Assembly: GCF_964204645.1 (NCBI RefSeq)
Contig: NC_134029.1
Span: 7,926,850-7,990,849 of the forward strand
DNA from: Tubulanus polymorphus
Lineage: Eukaryota; Nemertea; Palaeonemertea; Tubulaniformes; Tubulanidae
Length of the DNA stretch: 64,000 bases
Direction: 5' to 3'
Below, piece after piece: positions 33,501-49,455 of this stretch. A program made the position numbers and the translations under genes. Each line of letters begins with the position of its first letter. Position 1 is the stretch's first letter. The notes beneath the pieces were generated by a model. The model searched no databases and was not told where the DNA came from. It saw nothing but the letters and a program-made list of their open reading frames with translations.

Positions 33501-36500
33501 GTCGCCAAACCTTATGTGAAACTGAGAAAGCACTAGAATCAATGAAATGCGTATCAATTGTTTTTAATCTACATTCGTTCCAAAGGTGAGGGCTGAAATC
33601 AACATAAAAGAAAACGAAGAAACGCAACTTGAAAATTTGGTACTCGAAACAAAGTAAGTACTGAGGTATATCGTACGTGAATTTTAATTTTTCGATGGCC
33701 TTCAAATCATATTTTGTACCTGTTTGTATTTTAGACCTGAAGAAGAGAAGAAAGAAGTTCAAATCGACTTCAAGACAAAATTAGGTAAAGTGATGTTTGT
33801 ATTATCAAGCACGTATCTAATATTTTGATTTATTTACATTCGTTTATCGATGGTTTTTGTTAGGTCGAAGCGTATTTCGAACGTTGTTCCAGAATAAACC
33901 TCCCGAGAGAAATGAACTATTTCTGCCCGGGCGTATGGCCTACGTAGTCGATCTCGAGGATGAATACGCCGAATGCGACATTCCCACTACGCTAATTCGT
34001 AGCAAAGCTGATTGTCCGAGTATAGAGGTATGTTGTCAGTATTTTCATTTCTTCTAAACGAGTTTAACTCTTATTTCTAAGCACCAGTGATGTCGTGTTC
34101 GCTTTTGAACTGGTTGTTGCTCATAGATGTGGCGGTTCATTACAGGCCCAAAAACATGGAAAATCATTGAATGTAGAAAATCGATCTTTGTCAAAATGAA
34201 TGGAGGGTATTGAAAATTTGAGAAATTGGCAAACGATATGTATTTCTATTTGTATGGACTCCGTCTTTGATTCCTTCAGGAACCACTATATTTGGCAGTG
34301 AAAGTGGCCTTGAAAACAGGCTTAAAGTGGTTTAGAAAAGCCCTGGAAAGCATTGAATGTGGATCAGCAATGCTACGAATAAACCTTGAGTGGAATTGAT
34401 GGGAAATGTTATATTTTGACTCTGAAAAGATGGATAAAACGATGTTCAATTCTCTTTTCTAGACAACAACGACCCTGACCACAAACGATATCGTCATCAA
34501 TAAACTCACACAGATTCTGTCGTATCTTCGACAAGGAAAACGAGACAAAAAGAAATTGAAGAAAGGTAAGGTATTTGATATGATTTCTCCCTTCCATATG
34601 AGTGCTAGCTCAGAAATTTGACTAACAATTGTTGAAAAATGGTACAAAAGTTTTCATATACTGGTGCATGATAAATGAATCCATGAAGTATAGATCTTTT
34701 GGCACTTAATGATTTTTGTCGGCTTAGTCTCGCTGTCTTGGTTTATGATGAGTGTTTCTTTATGCAGGTGTTAAAGGAAAGGAGGATGAAAAGATCAAAG
34801 AGAAATTACCCGGAGCAGATGATAAGTAAGTATAGTCTTTTTGATTTTAGAGGGATTATTGCTTCGGTTTCTTATGGGTGGCCACTTACCTGGAAGTCAG
34901 GGAATTTTCTTTTCTCAAAAATAGTCCGGGAATTTCTGTAAAATAGCTAAAAAATCTGGGAAAAGTCAGGTAAATTTGATGAGATTACTGGATCGCCCAT
35001 AAGAATCAAACAGTTTCCATCTATGTTTTTCCTATCTGACTATTAATTGATTGAATCTTTAGCAGATTATTCAGGGAAAACCACATGCATGTCAGGAAAT
35101 AGTCGGGGGACAAGTCAGGGAGAAAGCCAAATAAAAGTGGCCACCCTGTAACAACTACCTGGTACTCAAATCTAATATTACAAATATCTCTATACCTATT
35201 TGTAGTATATATGCTGATGTTGGAGATTATGTACCCTCTGGAACGAAGAGCAACCGCGATAGAGGAGACCGAAAGGACCGTGATCGCGGCGACCGAGAGA
35301 ACAACCGAGAACGCCGCGATAGAGGAGACCGCCGCGATCGGGGAGGACGAGGCAGTCGATGGGATCGAGATAGAGAGAGAGAGGAACGCGATAGAGAGAG
35401 AGAAGAACGAGATAGAGAGAGGGAGGAACGCAGCGGCGGCGGCGGCGGCCGAGACCGCGATCGCGACGACAATCGAGATCGTCGCGATCGCGGAAGAGAT
35501 TACGACAACCGCGAGAAAAAGCGTTCGTATTTCGAAAAACCAGTTGAGGTAAAGTTCAATTCAATATCAGATTTCTTGTATTTGGTTACTGGGCATAGTT
35601 TCTTGAAAAAGATAAACTCAAATTTTTGGTGTAATTGCTATTGGTTACTTCATGTTTTCAATGAGGACAACAAATCAGACTTAACCGTTTTTTGCTTACA
35701 CTTTTTCGTGAAACTGGGCCCTGATGTCTGAAAGAAAATTACACGGCAACATAGATACCGGTCTCGGCGGGTGTTACCCCAGGTTTAAGCTTATGACACA
35801 TGGGCCAGTTGTTGAAAAGGTGATAAATACTATGGTTACTATGCAGTTTGATTGTTACTGCATCAGTTGTCCACTAGTTAACCAGCTTTTGAGCAACTCC
35901 AGCCCAAAACTAGCCAATGCTGCTCGAATTTTCATGAAGTCTCGGATGTTAGGTCCAAATATGATCTCATCGTCGGAAACCATGAATTAATATACATAAA
36001 TGTTCATCCATTGTTTCCCTTCTGTAACTTAGGATGAAGACCACTCTCATGGACCGACAAGTAGCGCAAAAGATTTGGTTAAGTCTATAAACGAAAAATA
36101 CGGTTCAAAGGGCCAGAATTGGGGATCTAGTTCAATGCCAATACCAGACAAACCGAAAGGGTAAGCGTGTACATGCGATAGTTTCTAGTACGGAATGCAA
36201 TAGGCCTAATGTACTGTTGGAGTTATCTTACAGTATGCGTGGATTCTGAACAATTTTCCCAAATTGAATTTCTAGGATGCCTAAAATGAAAGAAGACGAG
36301 AGACTTAAAAAACTGAAGAGAAAAATGGCAATTAGCAGTTATGCAGAGTGTTACCCTGGGTAAGTGTAGAGATTTGCTTATTCAATACTCCAGTTCTGAA
36401 GTGGGTTGGTTTCCAATAGAAATCATAAGGACTTGGTTCTACAGTTCTTTGTCAAATTTGCCCAGGATAAATTCATTGTTTCAACTCTATTGTCAGTTAT

Positions 36501-37368
36501 CATCTTGCGAGTGTTGAACTGGGTCCAGTACCATTATGAGCTGTATGTCTATTTCAAATTTGCTTGAAAGGATGTCAGGCAGCCTAGCTCAGTCAGTTTT
36601 TGTAGAGCATACTTGATTTAGGTCTTAATGGGACCAGCACGGATGGGCAGCCGAACTAAAACATCGATTTCCATCCATTTCACACTGTATTGAAAGATTG
36701 TCAGAGAGTTGAAATAGACGTTAGCCTGATCGACCGGGATCCGGCTCAGGGAACTTTATTTTTGAATTTTTCCTAGCTGTTGATTTTTCCTTGTTTGAAT
36801 AACTGATATTCATCGATGTATTTTCTAGAATGGCCGAGTCAGCAGATGCTATCGATGATTCCGATGATGAAGTAGACTATACAAAAATGGATATGGGAAA
36901 TAAAAAAGGCCCAGTTGGCAGATGGGACTTCGACACGCAAGAGGAATATAGCGATTATATGGCCAACAAAGAAGCGTTACCAAAGTAAGAGATTGAATTA
37001 TTAGTCTTGGTCTATGTACATTTTAGTTTTGTTTGTCTTGACTTAGAATAGCATGAAAATTCGATCCAAGCCTAGCACTGGAACCATAATATTTTGTTGG
37101 CGATAGATGGCAAACATTTGAGTGGAAATTTTTCCCAGTGCTAGCTTTTCTAGCGTTAATATGAATAAGTGTTAATGGAGCGCGATTTCTGAAACATTTG
37201 GTATTGTTTGTTGCTTTCAGAGCTGCCTTCCAGTATGGAGTCAAAATGGCCGATGGCAGAAAAACGAGGAGAGCTGGACCAAAAGACGAGAAGGCTCAAT
37301 TGGATCGGGAATGGCAGAAGATTCAAAACATCATTCAAAAACGTAAAAAGACTGGCGAAGGATACTAA
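30559..37368 (+). CDS. IK: IK / RED spliceosomal protein, 16 exons, complete
   Basis: IK (RED, cytokine IK) is a nuclear protein of the spliceosomal B complex, a partner of SMU1. Exons: 30559-30568, 30839-30905, 31458-31562, 31920-32061, 32828-32925, 33282-33396, 33586-33653, 33735-33784, 33864-34027, 34463-34565, 34768-34825, 35206-35548, 36033-36160, 36276-36359, 36829-36984, 37221-37368. All in phase, 612 residues (human 557). Seen: FRKLLMTPR; RRKKKKSYYANL; KDYDQTEFISTTADYRAV; GGDMEHTHLVKGLDYALLDK; RNELFLPGRMAYVVDLEDEY; IPTTLIRSKADCPSIE; TTNDIVINKLTQILSYLRQG; an alternating Arg/Glu/Asp region (about residues 345-430) that gives RED its name; then SYFEKP, SSYAECYPG, DDEVDYTKMDMGNKKGPVGR and LPKAAFQYGVKM. 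The first exon carries only ten coding bases. AATAAA is at 37553. Confidence 0.97.
34876..35146. repeat. Fold-back repeat with GGGTGGCCAC ends (IK intron 11)
   Basis: Ends GGGTGGCCACTTACCTGG and AAAAGTGGCCACCC are inverted. The interior repeats motifs such as GTCAGGGAATTTT. Related copies: 8649-8906 and, with only the left end clear, near 31729-31850. The family is a non-autonomous MITE by inference. Confidence 0.65.
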
Positions 37369-39738
37369 ACTAAGCACTAATACAGAATGCTTTCTCTTAA
37401 GTTATTTTATCGGTTGACCAGCATTAAATGATCGAAAAATATTCATTTCTCGAAGAGATGTTTTATTTTTAAAGCAGTTTATCATTCACTGTACAGTCAT
37501 CATAGTTTACAACTCTTGCTTGAATCTTGTTGTTGAAATTAAGTATTTTGTAAATAAACCTCTACATGTATAAGTGAAGTGTTAGCGTTTAGTTCCTGCA
37601 TACATCGTCAATAACGCGCTGGATCCAGTTCCACATTTCCAACTTAAAATTCAACTTTATATACCCGTATTCAAATATTGGTTCGTTTCTGGTCTGTTTG
37701 ACACCGAGTGGGAATTCAACCTTCAACTGTGAAACATATTCCTGTGGTCCTGGGGCCGGTTCCATAGTAATCCGGCCCCTGGATCATAGTAAAATGTAGG
37801 AATAGCGGGAACAAACAATTGGCAAAACAGAATCCTCACCGAACTCGGACCAGCGAAATCAGTCTGGAGTAAGTGAAGTCAGAGTTAAGGATAGGAAATG
37901 TTTTCTTTTTTGTCTGAGTTAGTAAAAAGTTACTCTGATTGGATGTTTATTGCCATTAGTCTGGACCTTGCGTATTCATTTGAGGATATCGTGGCAAGGA
38001 ATAAACAACTGTATCAAAATGTGTGAGTTAGTTCCAGGCAACATCCCTTCTGTTCTTATCCCTATAGAGAACTAGTGAATTGGTATCTGGTGTGGTTTAT
38101 CCTTTACATCAGATCTGTGCATTTACCGATTAAACTCCAAATGTACCGGTACATAACATTTTTGAAGTGCAACTTTGGGCGAGTTTTGGAACTCCTGTGG
38201 CAGTAAGTAATTTATTATGACCAAACGCTAAGGGCATGGTATTTAGTAAATCCCAGCAAATTTTACATAGCTGTTGTCAAGTCTTGTCTCCTCATGTTTG
38301 TTGGACTACGAAATTCTATACTCAAGAAAGTCGAGAATGATTGGATTCTTGACACTTCCCACAGAGACCAACTTTACTTCAGAAGCAGAATCTCTCAAAT
38401 TGGTATTTCAGTAGCAATTGAGATGCAATCCTTCAAGTCAACGAAACAACAAAAGTTGAAAGTGCATAACTGTTATACATGTACATACAAATATTTATTC
38501 ACAAAACTCTCAAAAATATATGACATACCGGGTACTTTGTATACAATATTCAGCATTATTAATCACCAGATATCTACATGATTGTCAAAACAAACATCTT
38601 CAACGCAATTTGCAACCATCTAAAATACAGTAAACTCTACCTTAAAATTTCACATCGGTTGAATAGTACTACTTTTGAGACAATTCAATAAACATATTCA
38701 TCATTTTGAGACGCGGTCGCTGTAGTTGACCTCTCTTAGGTCTTATCAGACCTGAAAAACCCGCTAGAGTCTACTGTATTTGACAAACGCCAATAGATAA
38801 CAAAATCCCTAGCTATATCCGATCAGGAAGTCTGATGAGGAGGTCCGCTCAAGATAATAACACTTGAATTGACCACTTGCTCAATACTACTTGGAAGAAC
38901 AACAGTTATCGTCAACAAACAATTAAAGGGTATAGCAAACAAATACCAATTTACTGGAATGGAAGGTTAGTGTTTATCAAACAATAATATTTGATCACAG
39001 AACAGTTAACTATATCAGCTGTATAGTATGATTATCTGGTAAATACAAAATAACATATTAATATATATTTGCTATAATATATTTGAGTCACTGATATGTA
39101 TTAACAAGACAAAGCAGCCTAGCTCTCATCGAACACGTAAAACGGCGATAGAAATATTCAAAACAGCATATTGACTACATCGATCAATAACAGATAAACA
39201 TTTATCATTTGAACAAAAGTTAAGATAGCATGAGATGACAACAAAGACTCTTTCCTCTTCAACTTTAGTTCAAAATTCGAAATTTTACCAAATGGAATCC
39301 ATGAACAAGAAACCGCTGGTCCCAATAGTCGATTCTAGTCAGGAGTCATATGCTGTCGGCTAAAATATGTAGTAACAAGACAGATATATTCATCCCCCAA
39401 AAGTAGTTTCATTTTGATAAAAGCCATAACAAATAAAACTGTGTACCGCAATAAGCGCCAGATACAAGTACCAATACTTAACATAAATGTATAAACGACT
39501 AACGCTCAATGTACAACATCTGCCACCGTACAGCGTTTATATCTTGTAGTGTATTTCTAAAAAAGTCCTGAATAAATTTTAAAATACATTACGAACGTTA
39601 AACGATTAAAATCAGTTTTCAAACTTTCAGAATCTGCTTCCGGTATAGATTTGTTTTCTCAACTTGAGAGATCACTTCAGAGATGAAAGCTGGCTAACAT
39701 AAAAGAAATATGTTTGAATAGCAGCCTAGATTCTTCGG
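37369..39738. other. IK and MFSD6 convergent 3' UTRs
   Basis: The IK polyadenylation signal AATAAA is at 37553-37558. A minus-strand AATAAA at 38499-38494 could end a 1.2-kb MFSD6 3' UTR. A degenerate fold-back is visible near 38627-38778 (ACAGTAAACTCTACC against GAGTCTACTGT). No gene was recognised. Confidence 0.5.
37553..37558 (+). terminator. Polyadenylation signal of IK
   Basis: AATAAA 185 bp after the IK stop codon. Confidence 0.65.
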
Positions 39739-42700
39739 TTAACTTGCGGTTTCAGCTGTTGTAAGCTTTTGTTCTTCAACGGTCGAATCAGTTGTACCAG
39801 AAGTCGGATCACCATTTTCTAATAGACGATTGTCATTATTAATCATCGTTTCGTTTGCTGTAGGAACATTTTCACTTGAACCTGTCAAAAAAATCAAGAA
39901 ATAATATCATAACGATTTAACTCTTCTTACATGATCTTTAACTACTCTTCTTTCCAAAAACATTGAAGAAGCAACTGATTTGAGATATTGTTGATGTAAC
40001 AAAGTAAATGTCAGTCCCACTATCTGATGATAGGGTTCCCGAAGAAGCAGATAGATGAGAAATTCATGAAAATTGAGGCTGGCAAAAATTCAGGATCGGA
40101 AAAATATATTAGCAGGAACTCAGAAAACAATTTTCTTTTAGTCACAGCAAGTCAACAGTCTGGAAATGGTCAGATCATGAGTTAGACAAGCTTTAATGAA
40201 CCGGTATATGTGATTCATGTATTCACAAAGAACTTAGCCTTACCACGTTTGTCAGCGTCAACTGGATGAGCTAAAGTTGGAATGTCGTTACTTTTGATGA
40301 AACAATTCTGAACTATCACAAACAGAAAGAGACTGATGGCCGCTAAAATGGCCTCCGATATGAATAGCACGTGACCTCCCCATCTTTCGTAGACAAGTCC
40401 AGCAACTAGAGCACCGATTCCTAACCCTGAAAGTAATCAATTATAATATCCGATTATCATCAAAATAGCAAAAAATATTGAGTCGAATACTTCAACAACT
40501 CTATAGAATCTTGTAACGTAAGTACAAAGATACATTTCGATCCAACTTTCAAACAATAGTGGTACATGCATAGTATAGTACAAGTACTGCATACCAGTAA
40601 TACCTCACATGAACATCATTTGCCCAGTCCCAAGTTTTTCCTATCGAAAATACATACATCAGTACCTCCCTATAGCAAACAACAAACAGTTTCTGGTACA
40701 GAATTTTCAATTTACCTCCATATAGTGAACAGTGGTAATTGTGCCAACCCGGCTAATAAGTCAATTGGCTATTCAAAATACTCATTCTGTTCAGGTATTG
40801 TTTAAAACTAACTTGACAAGTTGTGACCGCTTATTCCTTGTGTTATTGACAAGATTAGTCATTGAAATCAAATGAAAGTATATTTCAGTAATGATATAGG
40901 GCGTTTAGCTTTACATGTAGTTGTGGTATTATAGGAGGATTCTAGGGGTTCCCCCACGTCATCATACGCAGACCCTCCCCTCCCTATAGGCGGCCTCTAT
41001 AGTGAACATCTCCGATAGTGAACTCTTTTTGCTCGGTTCCACAGGCATTCACTTACAGAACTTTTAATGTACATCTAGAACAACCACCCCCTGATATGGC
41101 GAATGGCAGGGTTAATTCACCAGTGAATGTATGATCGACAATTGACGAGGCATGAAGTAGAGTTGTACTAAAGCAAGAAGATACTACGTCGACCGCCTAA
41201 TTTTGCTATAAATGAAAACGAGCTTACCGAATCCGAAATGCGTGCCGCTAACCAGTCCTTGTAGCGTCCCGCTCATTCCGGGAGGACTGATTTTGGCAGC
41301 GTACGTCGACGCAGCCGTGTACATCAGACCGAACGTCAAACCGTGCAACAATTCCACGGGTAAAATAAACCATGGATTGAACAAAAACGCTATACACAAC
41401 AGACGTATAATGAACGCGACGTACGCTACGTACAAACAGGCGATTTCGCCGAGTTTCTGGATGATTCGACCGGCGACGAAAAGCACCGGCACTTCGCCGA
41501 TGCAAGTCATCATAATCGACAGCGACAACACGAGCGGCTTCGCGTGCAAATCTTCTAAATGCCAGAACATGTAAAATATGACAGACGCGTACAGAAACCC
41601 GAACATGAAAACGCAACAGAGGAAACAAACGATGTGCAAACGCTTGAGTAAACGCGATACGTTCGTCAGAATCTTCGAACAGTGGAAATTCTTCGGCACG
41701 CGTAGCCGCGACGACGCGAACATCGCACCGACCATAATCGAGGCGTACAGGTAGATGTTCAACGAGAAGTCGTTCGTCGTGCCGCGGCCGGCCTGGTACG
41801 CCGCGATGACGAACCCGATCACGGCCGATATCCCGCCGAATCCGATAGTACCCCACAGACGCTGGTTACCCCATAGGTGGCGCCGCTCTTCGTCGAGCAT
41901 GTCGTACGCGATGCCATCCGTTAAACTGCTACACGGCGAAAACAACGTGTGAGCGATTAAAACGATCGCGCACGTCAGCCAGAACGTCGCGCCATAACGT
42001 TCCTTTTTTTCCAAATTCTTTTTCAACTCAGGCGCGAATTTCAGGCATCGGGTATTGTCACATTTGAATGAACAATCGAGTTCGTTATCGCCGTCACCAC
42101 AAGTCAGCCTTTCGTAAACATTGGAAATATATTGCAAATCGTTCAAGTAATACTTCGCGCATGTTTCGTTCAATTGAAATGGCAAAGAAGACGATGCGCG
42201 TTTTAATTCGCCGTCATTTTCGAGCATTTCAATTGCGACTCGTGTCTCCGTCGATGAGAAGTTTGTATTGTCAATGATGTTAACCCCGATGTTAAACCGT
42301 CCACTTTTCGTATCGACACTTCTATCGCAGGTGGATATATTTCCAGCACCGGATGGCGCATTTTCTAAGTATTCATACAGGCAGATTCGGTCATTTTTCG
42401 AGGCGCCGCAATCAACCGAACATCGAACCAGATCGTACCGACCATTTATCGACGTATTACAATTTCCCTGGTGTAGGATTTTGTCGATAAAACTTCGACA
42501 TGCGTGAACACCCTCCGTTCGACACGTTAAATTCGTCGAGACGCTAAACGTAGTCGTAATCGGAGTCACCGCGGGTACCAATAACAGGCATAAATGTACC
42601 AAACCGTTCGTGAGACAGCACAGCATCAGTATAAGCTTGTGGCGGTTGATTTTGTCGGCGAGCATGCCGAACAACGGACGGAATATGAAGCTAAAAAACG

Positions 42701-43001
42701 GCATCAGCCCGGTGATAATCGAAACTTCTGACGCCGAAAGCCCGATTGAACGGAAAAATACGGACAGATATGGAAGTAAAACGGCAACACCTGAAAATGA
42801 AGACAAAAACTAGAGATAGACACTACTAGTACTACTACACAACTACAGAAATTGTGAAGAAAATGTATTAAATGTTGAGAATTTTTTAGTGCGCTGTGGG
42901 ACTTAAATACCAGCAAAAAATACGAAGTACCAGACTTTCACTGGTAATAAATGCCTATCGACAGTCATCCTGCGACGTAATTCTTCCCATCTCTGAGCCA
43001 T
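39739..43001 (-). CDS. MFSD6: MFSD6-type major facilitator superfamily protein, 4 exons
   Basis: This is a multi-pass membrane protein of the MFS_1-like family (MFSD6/MFSD6L), transporter-like with no settled substrate. Exons 43001-42911, 42790-41228, 40426-40244 and 39881-39739 join in phase (1,1,1), giving 659 residues. Exon 1 carries the family entry motif LLPVKVWYFVFFAG leading into VAVLLPYLSVFFRSIGLSA. Exon 2 holds most helices, with GLMPFFSFIFRPLFGMLADK (MFS loop 2-3 motif) and, between the first and second helix groups, a long cysteine-rich extracellular loop (about residues 105-305), as in MFSD6. Later text includes LWGNQRLWGTIGFGG and LHGLTFGLMYTAASTYAAKISPPG. Exon 3 supplies the last helices, and exon 4 a polar Glu/Thr-rich cytoplasmic tail. 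It is head-to-head with sarcalumenin. Confidence 0.92.
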
Positions 43002-43324
43002 TTTCGAGCCTGAATATTGATCTGCTAAACGAGAACAGCTGATAAATCCATCTTGTGTTGCAGACTCTGGCACGTGAGTTTATGCTCTTGGCGCCGTCTT
43101 GCGGAATTTTTGAAAATCCTCATGAATATATATGAATTACATGAATTGTATCTAATCATCATAATTATGGCACATTTGTTGATAAATCCGATTATAAAAA
43201 TCGGTGTGTTTGTACGACCAAATAAAATGAAATTGGATTGAATTGGTCCACAATAGTTTAGTTGATTGAATTGAATATCCAAAAGCCGGCTTCGTAATTT
43301 TTTATTCCTGAAAGGAAAACGACG
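43002..43324. promoter_or_regulatory. Divergent promoter region, MFSD6 / SRL
   Basis: Only 323 bp separate the two start codons. A CACGTG E-box lies at 43071-43076. An AATAAAATGAAATTGGATTG stretch near 43219 resembles the LINE tails seen elsewhere, but no reverse-transcriptase text is readable, so that is tentative. Confidence 0.45.
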
Positions 43325-48313
<4,989 letters not shown>

Positions 48314-48400
48314 GGTCATATTTGATTTAGCAATTTCTGAAAAATCATTTCTCTAGTCTCAATATATGTACTCTTGACTGTCTCTTAGATTCGACACCAC

Positions 48401-48508
48401 GACCCAGTTCCACAGTTCTGATTCAGGATTTGACTCTTGAGTTAACCAACTCATTGAAAATGAACTAACATTAACTCAAGAGTTAACTCATGACTGTACA
48501 ACTGGATC
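48401..48508. repeat. Fold-back repeat, GGACCCAGTTCC family, in the SRL 3' UTR
   Basis: Ends GACCCAGTTCCACAGTTCTG and GACTGTACAACTGGATCC are inverted, with inner GAGTTAACCAACTCA / ACTCAAGAGTTAACTC pairing. It would be transcribed as a long hairpin in the sarcalumenin 3' UTR. Confidence 0.6.
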
Positions 48509-48790
48509 CAGACTTTAATCTATATATATTTCAGTTTTGATTTTGATTTTATTTATATGTTGTACGTTTCACATTTTCATAGAAATCTTTGTGTCTGAGG
48601 AAAAAATGATTGAATGTTGGAAGTGGCTGAAATTTTGTGTGATATGCTTTTAAACATGATTTCACAAGTATTAGAATACCATTGCTGAAGATTATACCAT
48701 GATATGTTTTATATGGATATATATTTGTTTTAGATTATGACAAGCATTCCACAATTCACAATACATCTAAAATCTTTATGTTGTTAAAGA

Positions 48791-48796
48791 AATAAA
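48791..48796 (+). terminator. Polyadenylation signal of SRL
   Basis: AATAAA 478 bp after the SRL stop codon. Confidence 0.55.
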
Positions 48797-49455
48797 TTTT
48801 ATGAATCACTTGAACCCGTTTTCTTGCTTACTGCAGTTGATTTTTATGGTGAAGTGTTGATATCACAGGACTATTTGAAAAGTTGGATAGTTGACACAGT
48901 GACTATGAGAAGTTGATTGCTAAACACAGAAATACAGTGATAGCACTGGACTTTGTTAACTCTACTCATTTAAACCTTTTCGAGCAACTGGTTATGACAC
49001 ACACATAAATGATTGGATTAGTAGTCAAATTTGTTCACCCCAAAAACCTTAGCGTCTGATGTACTCATCATAGAGTGACTGAGATCACTGTGGATTAGTT
49101 CTACCGGCAACCACGGCCGGCAGTGATCAGGATGGATAATCCATTTTGGACAATTCATATTAGCCTCTGATTCAGATTCTAATTATAACACAAAAAGTGA
49201 CTCTTTATTTTGAGATGGTGAATGTTCAAAAAATGTGTCCGACGTTCCTGAATAATGATTTGAGTGTTTCACGATTGACATTTAATGGTTTCACTGACAA
49301 TAACCCGTAAAAAACATCAAATGGTTTCTGGGGGTAATTAGTTGCACTGACAGGGCTATCGCCACTAGAAACTAACCTCGACCTTGTGGTGTTGTCACTT
49401 GTGAATTTATCGAGAGTTTTGATCAAATCCACGCTGATCAGAATACAGAATAACT

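Larger units (their letters stand above)
48314..49455. other. SRL 3' UTR and UQCR11 5' flank
   Basis: This holds the SRL 3' UTR with AATAAA at 48791-48796, a fold-back of the GGACCCAGTTCC family at 48401-48508, and the UQCR11 promoter. A minus-strand open frame near 49226-49432 lacks an ATG and resembles nothing I know. Confidence 0.5.

Noticed and set aside
38294-38581. 95-codon plus-strand frame between IK and MFSD6
   Set aside because: No recognisable domain, AT-rich non-coding composition, and it lies across the probable MFSD6 3' UTR.
41248-41856. 202-codon minus-strand frame rich in Arg/Val/His
   Set aside because: Shifted frame over MFSD6 exon 2; no domain, and composition typical of a shadow frame.
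49226-49432. Minus-strand open frame just upstream of UQCR11
   Set aside because: It starts at GTG, not ATG, matches no family I know, and no exon partner was found.
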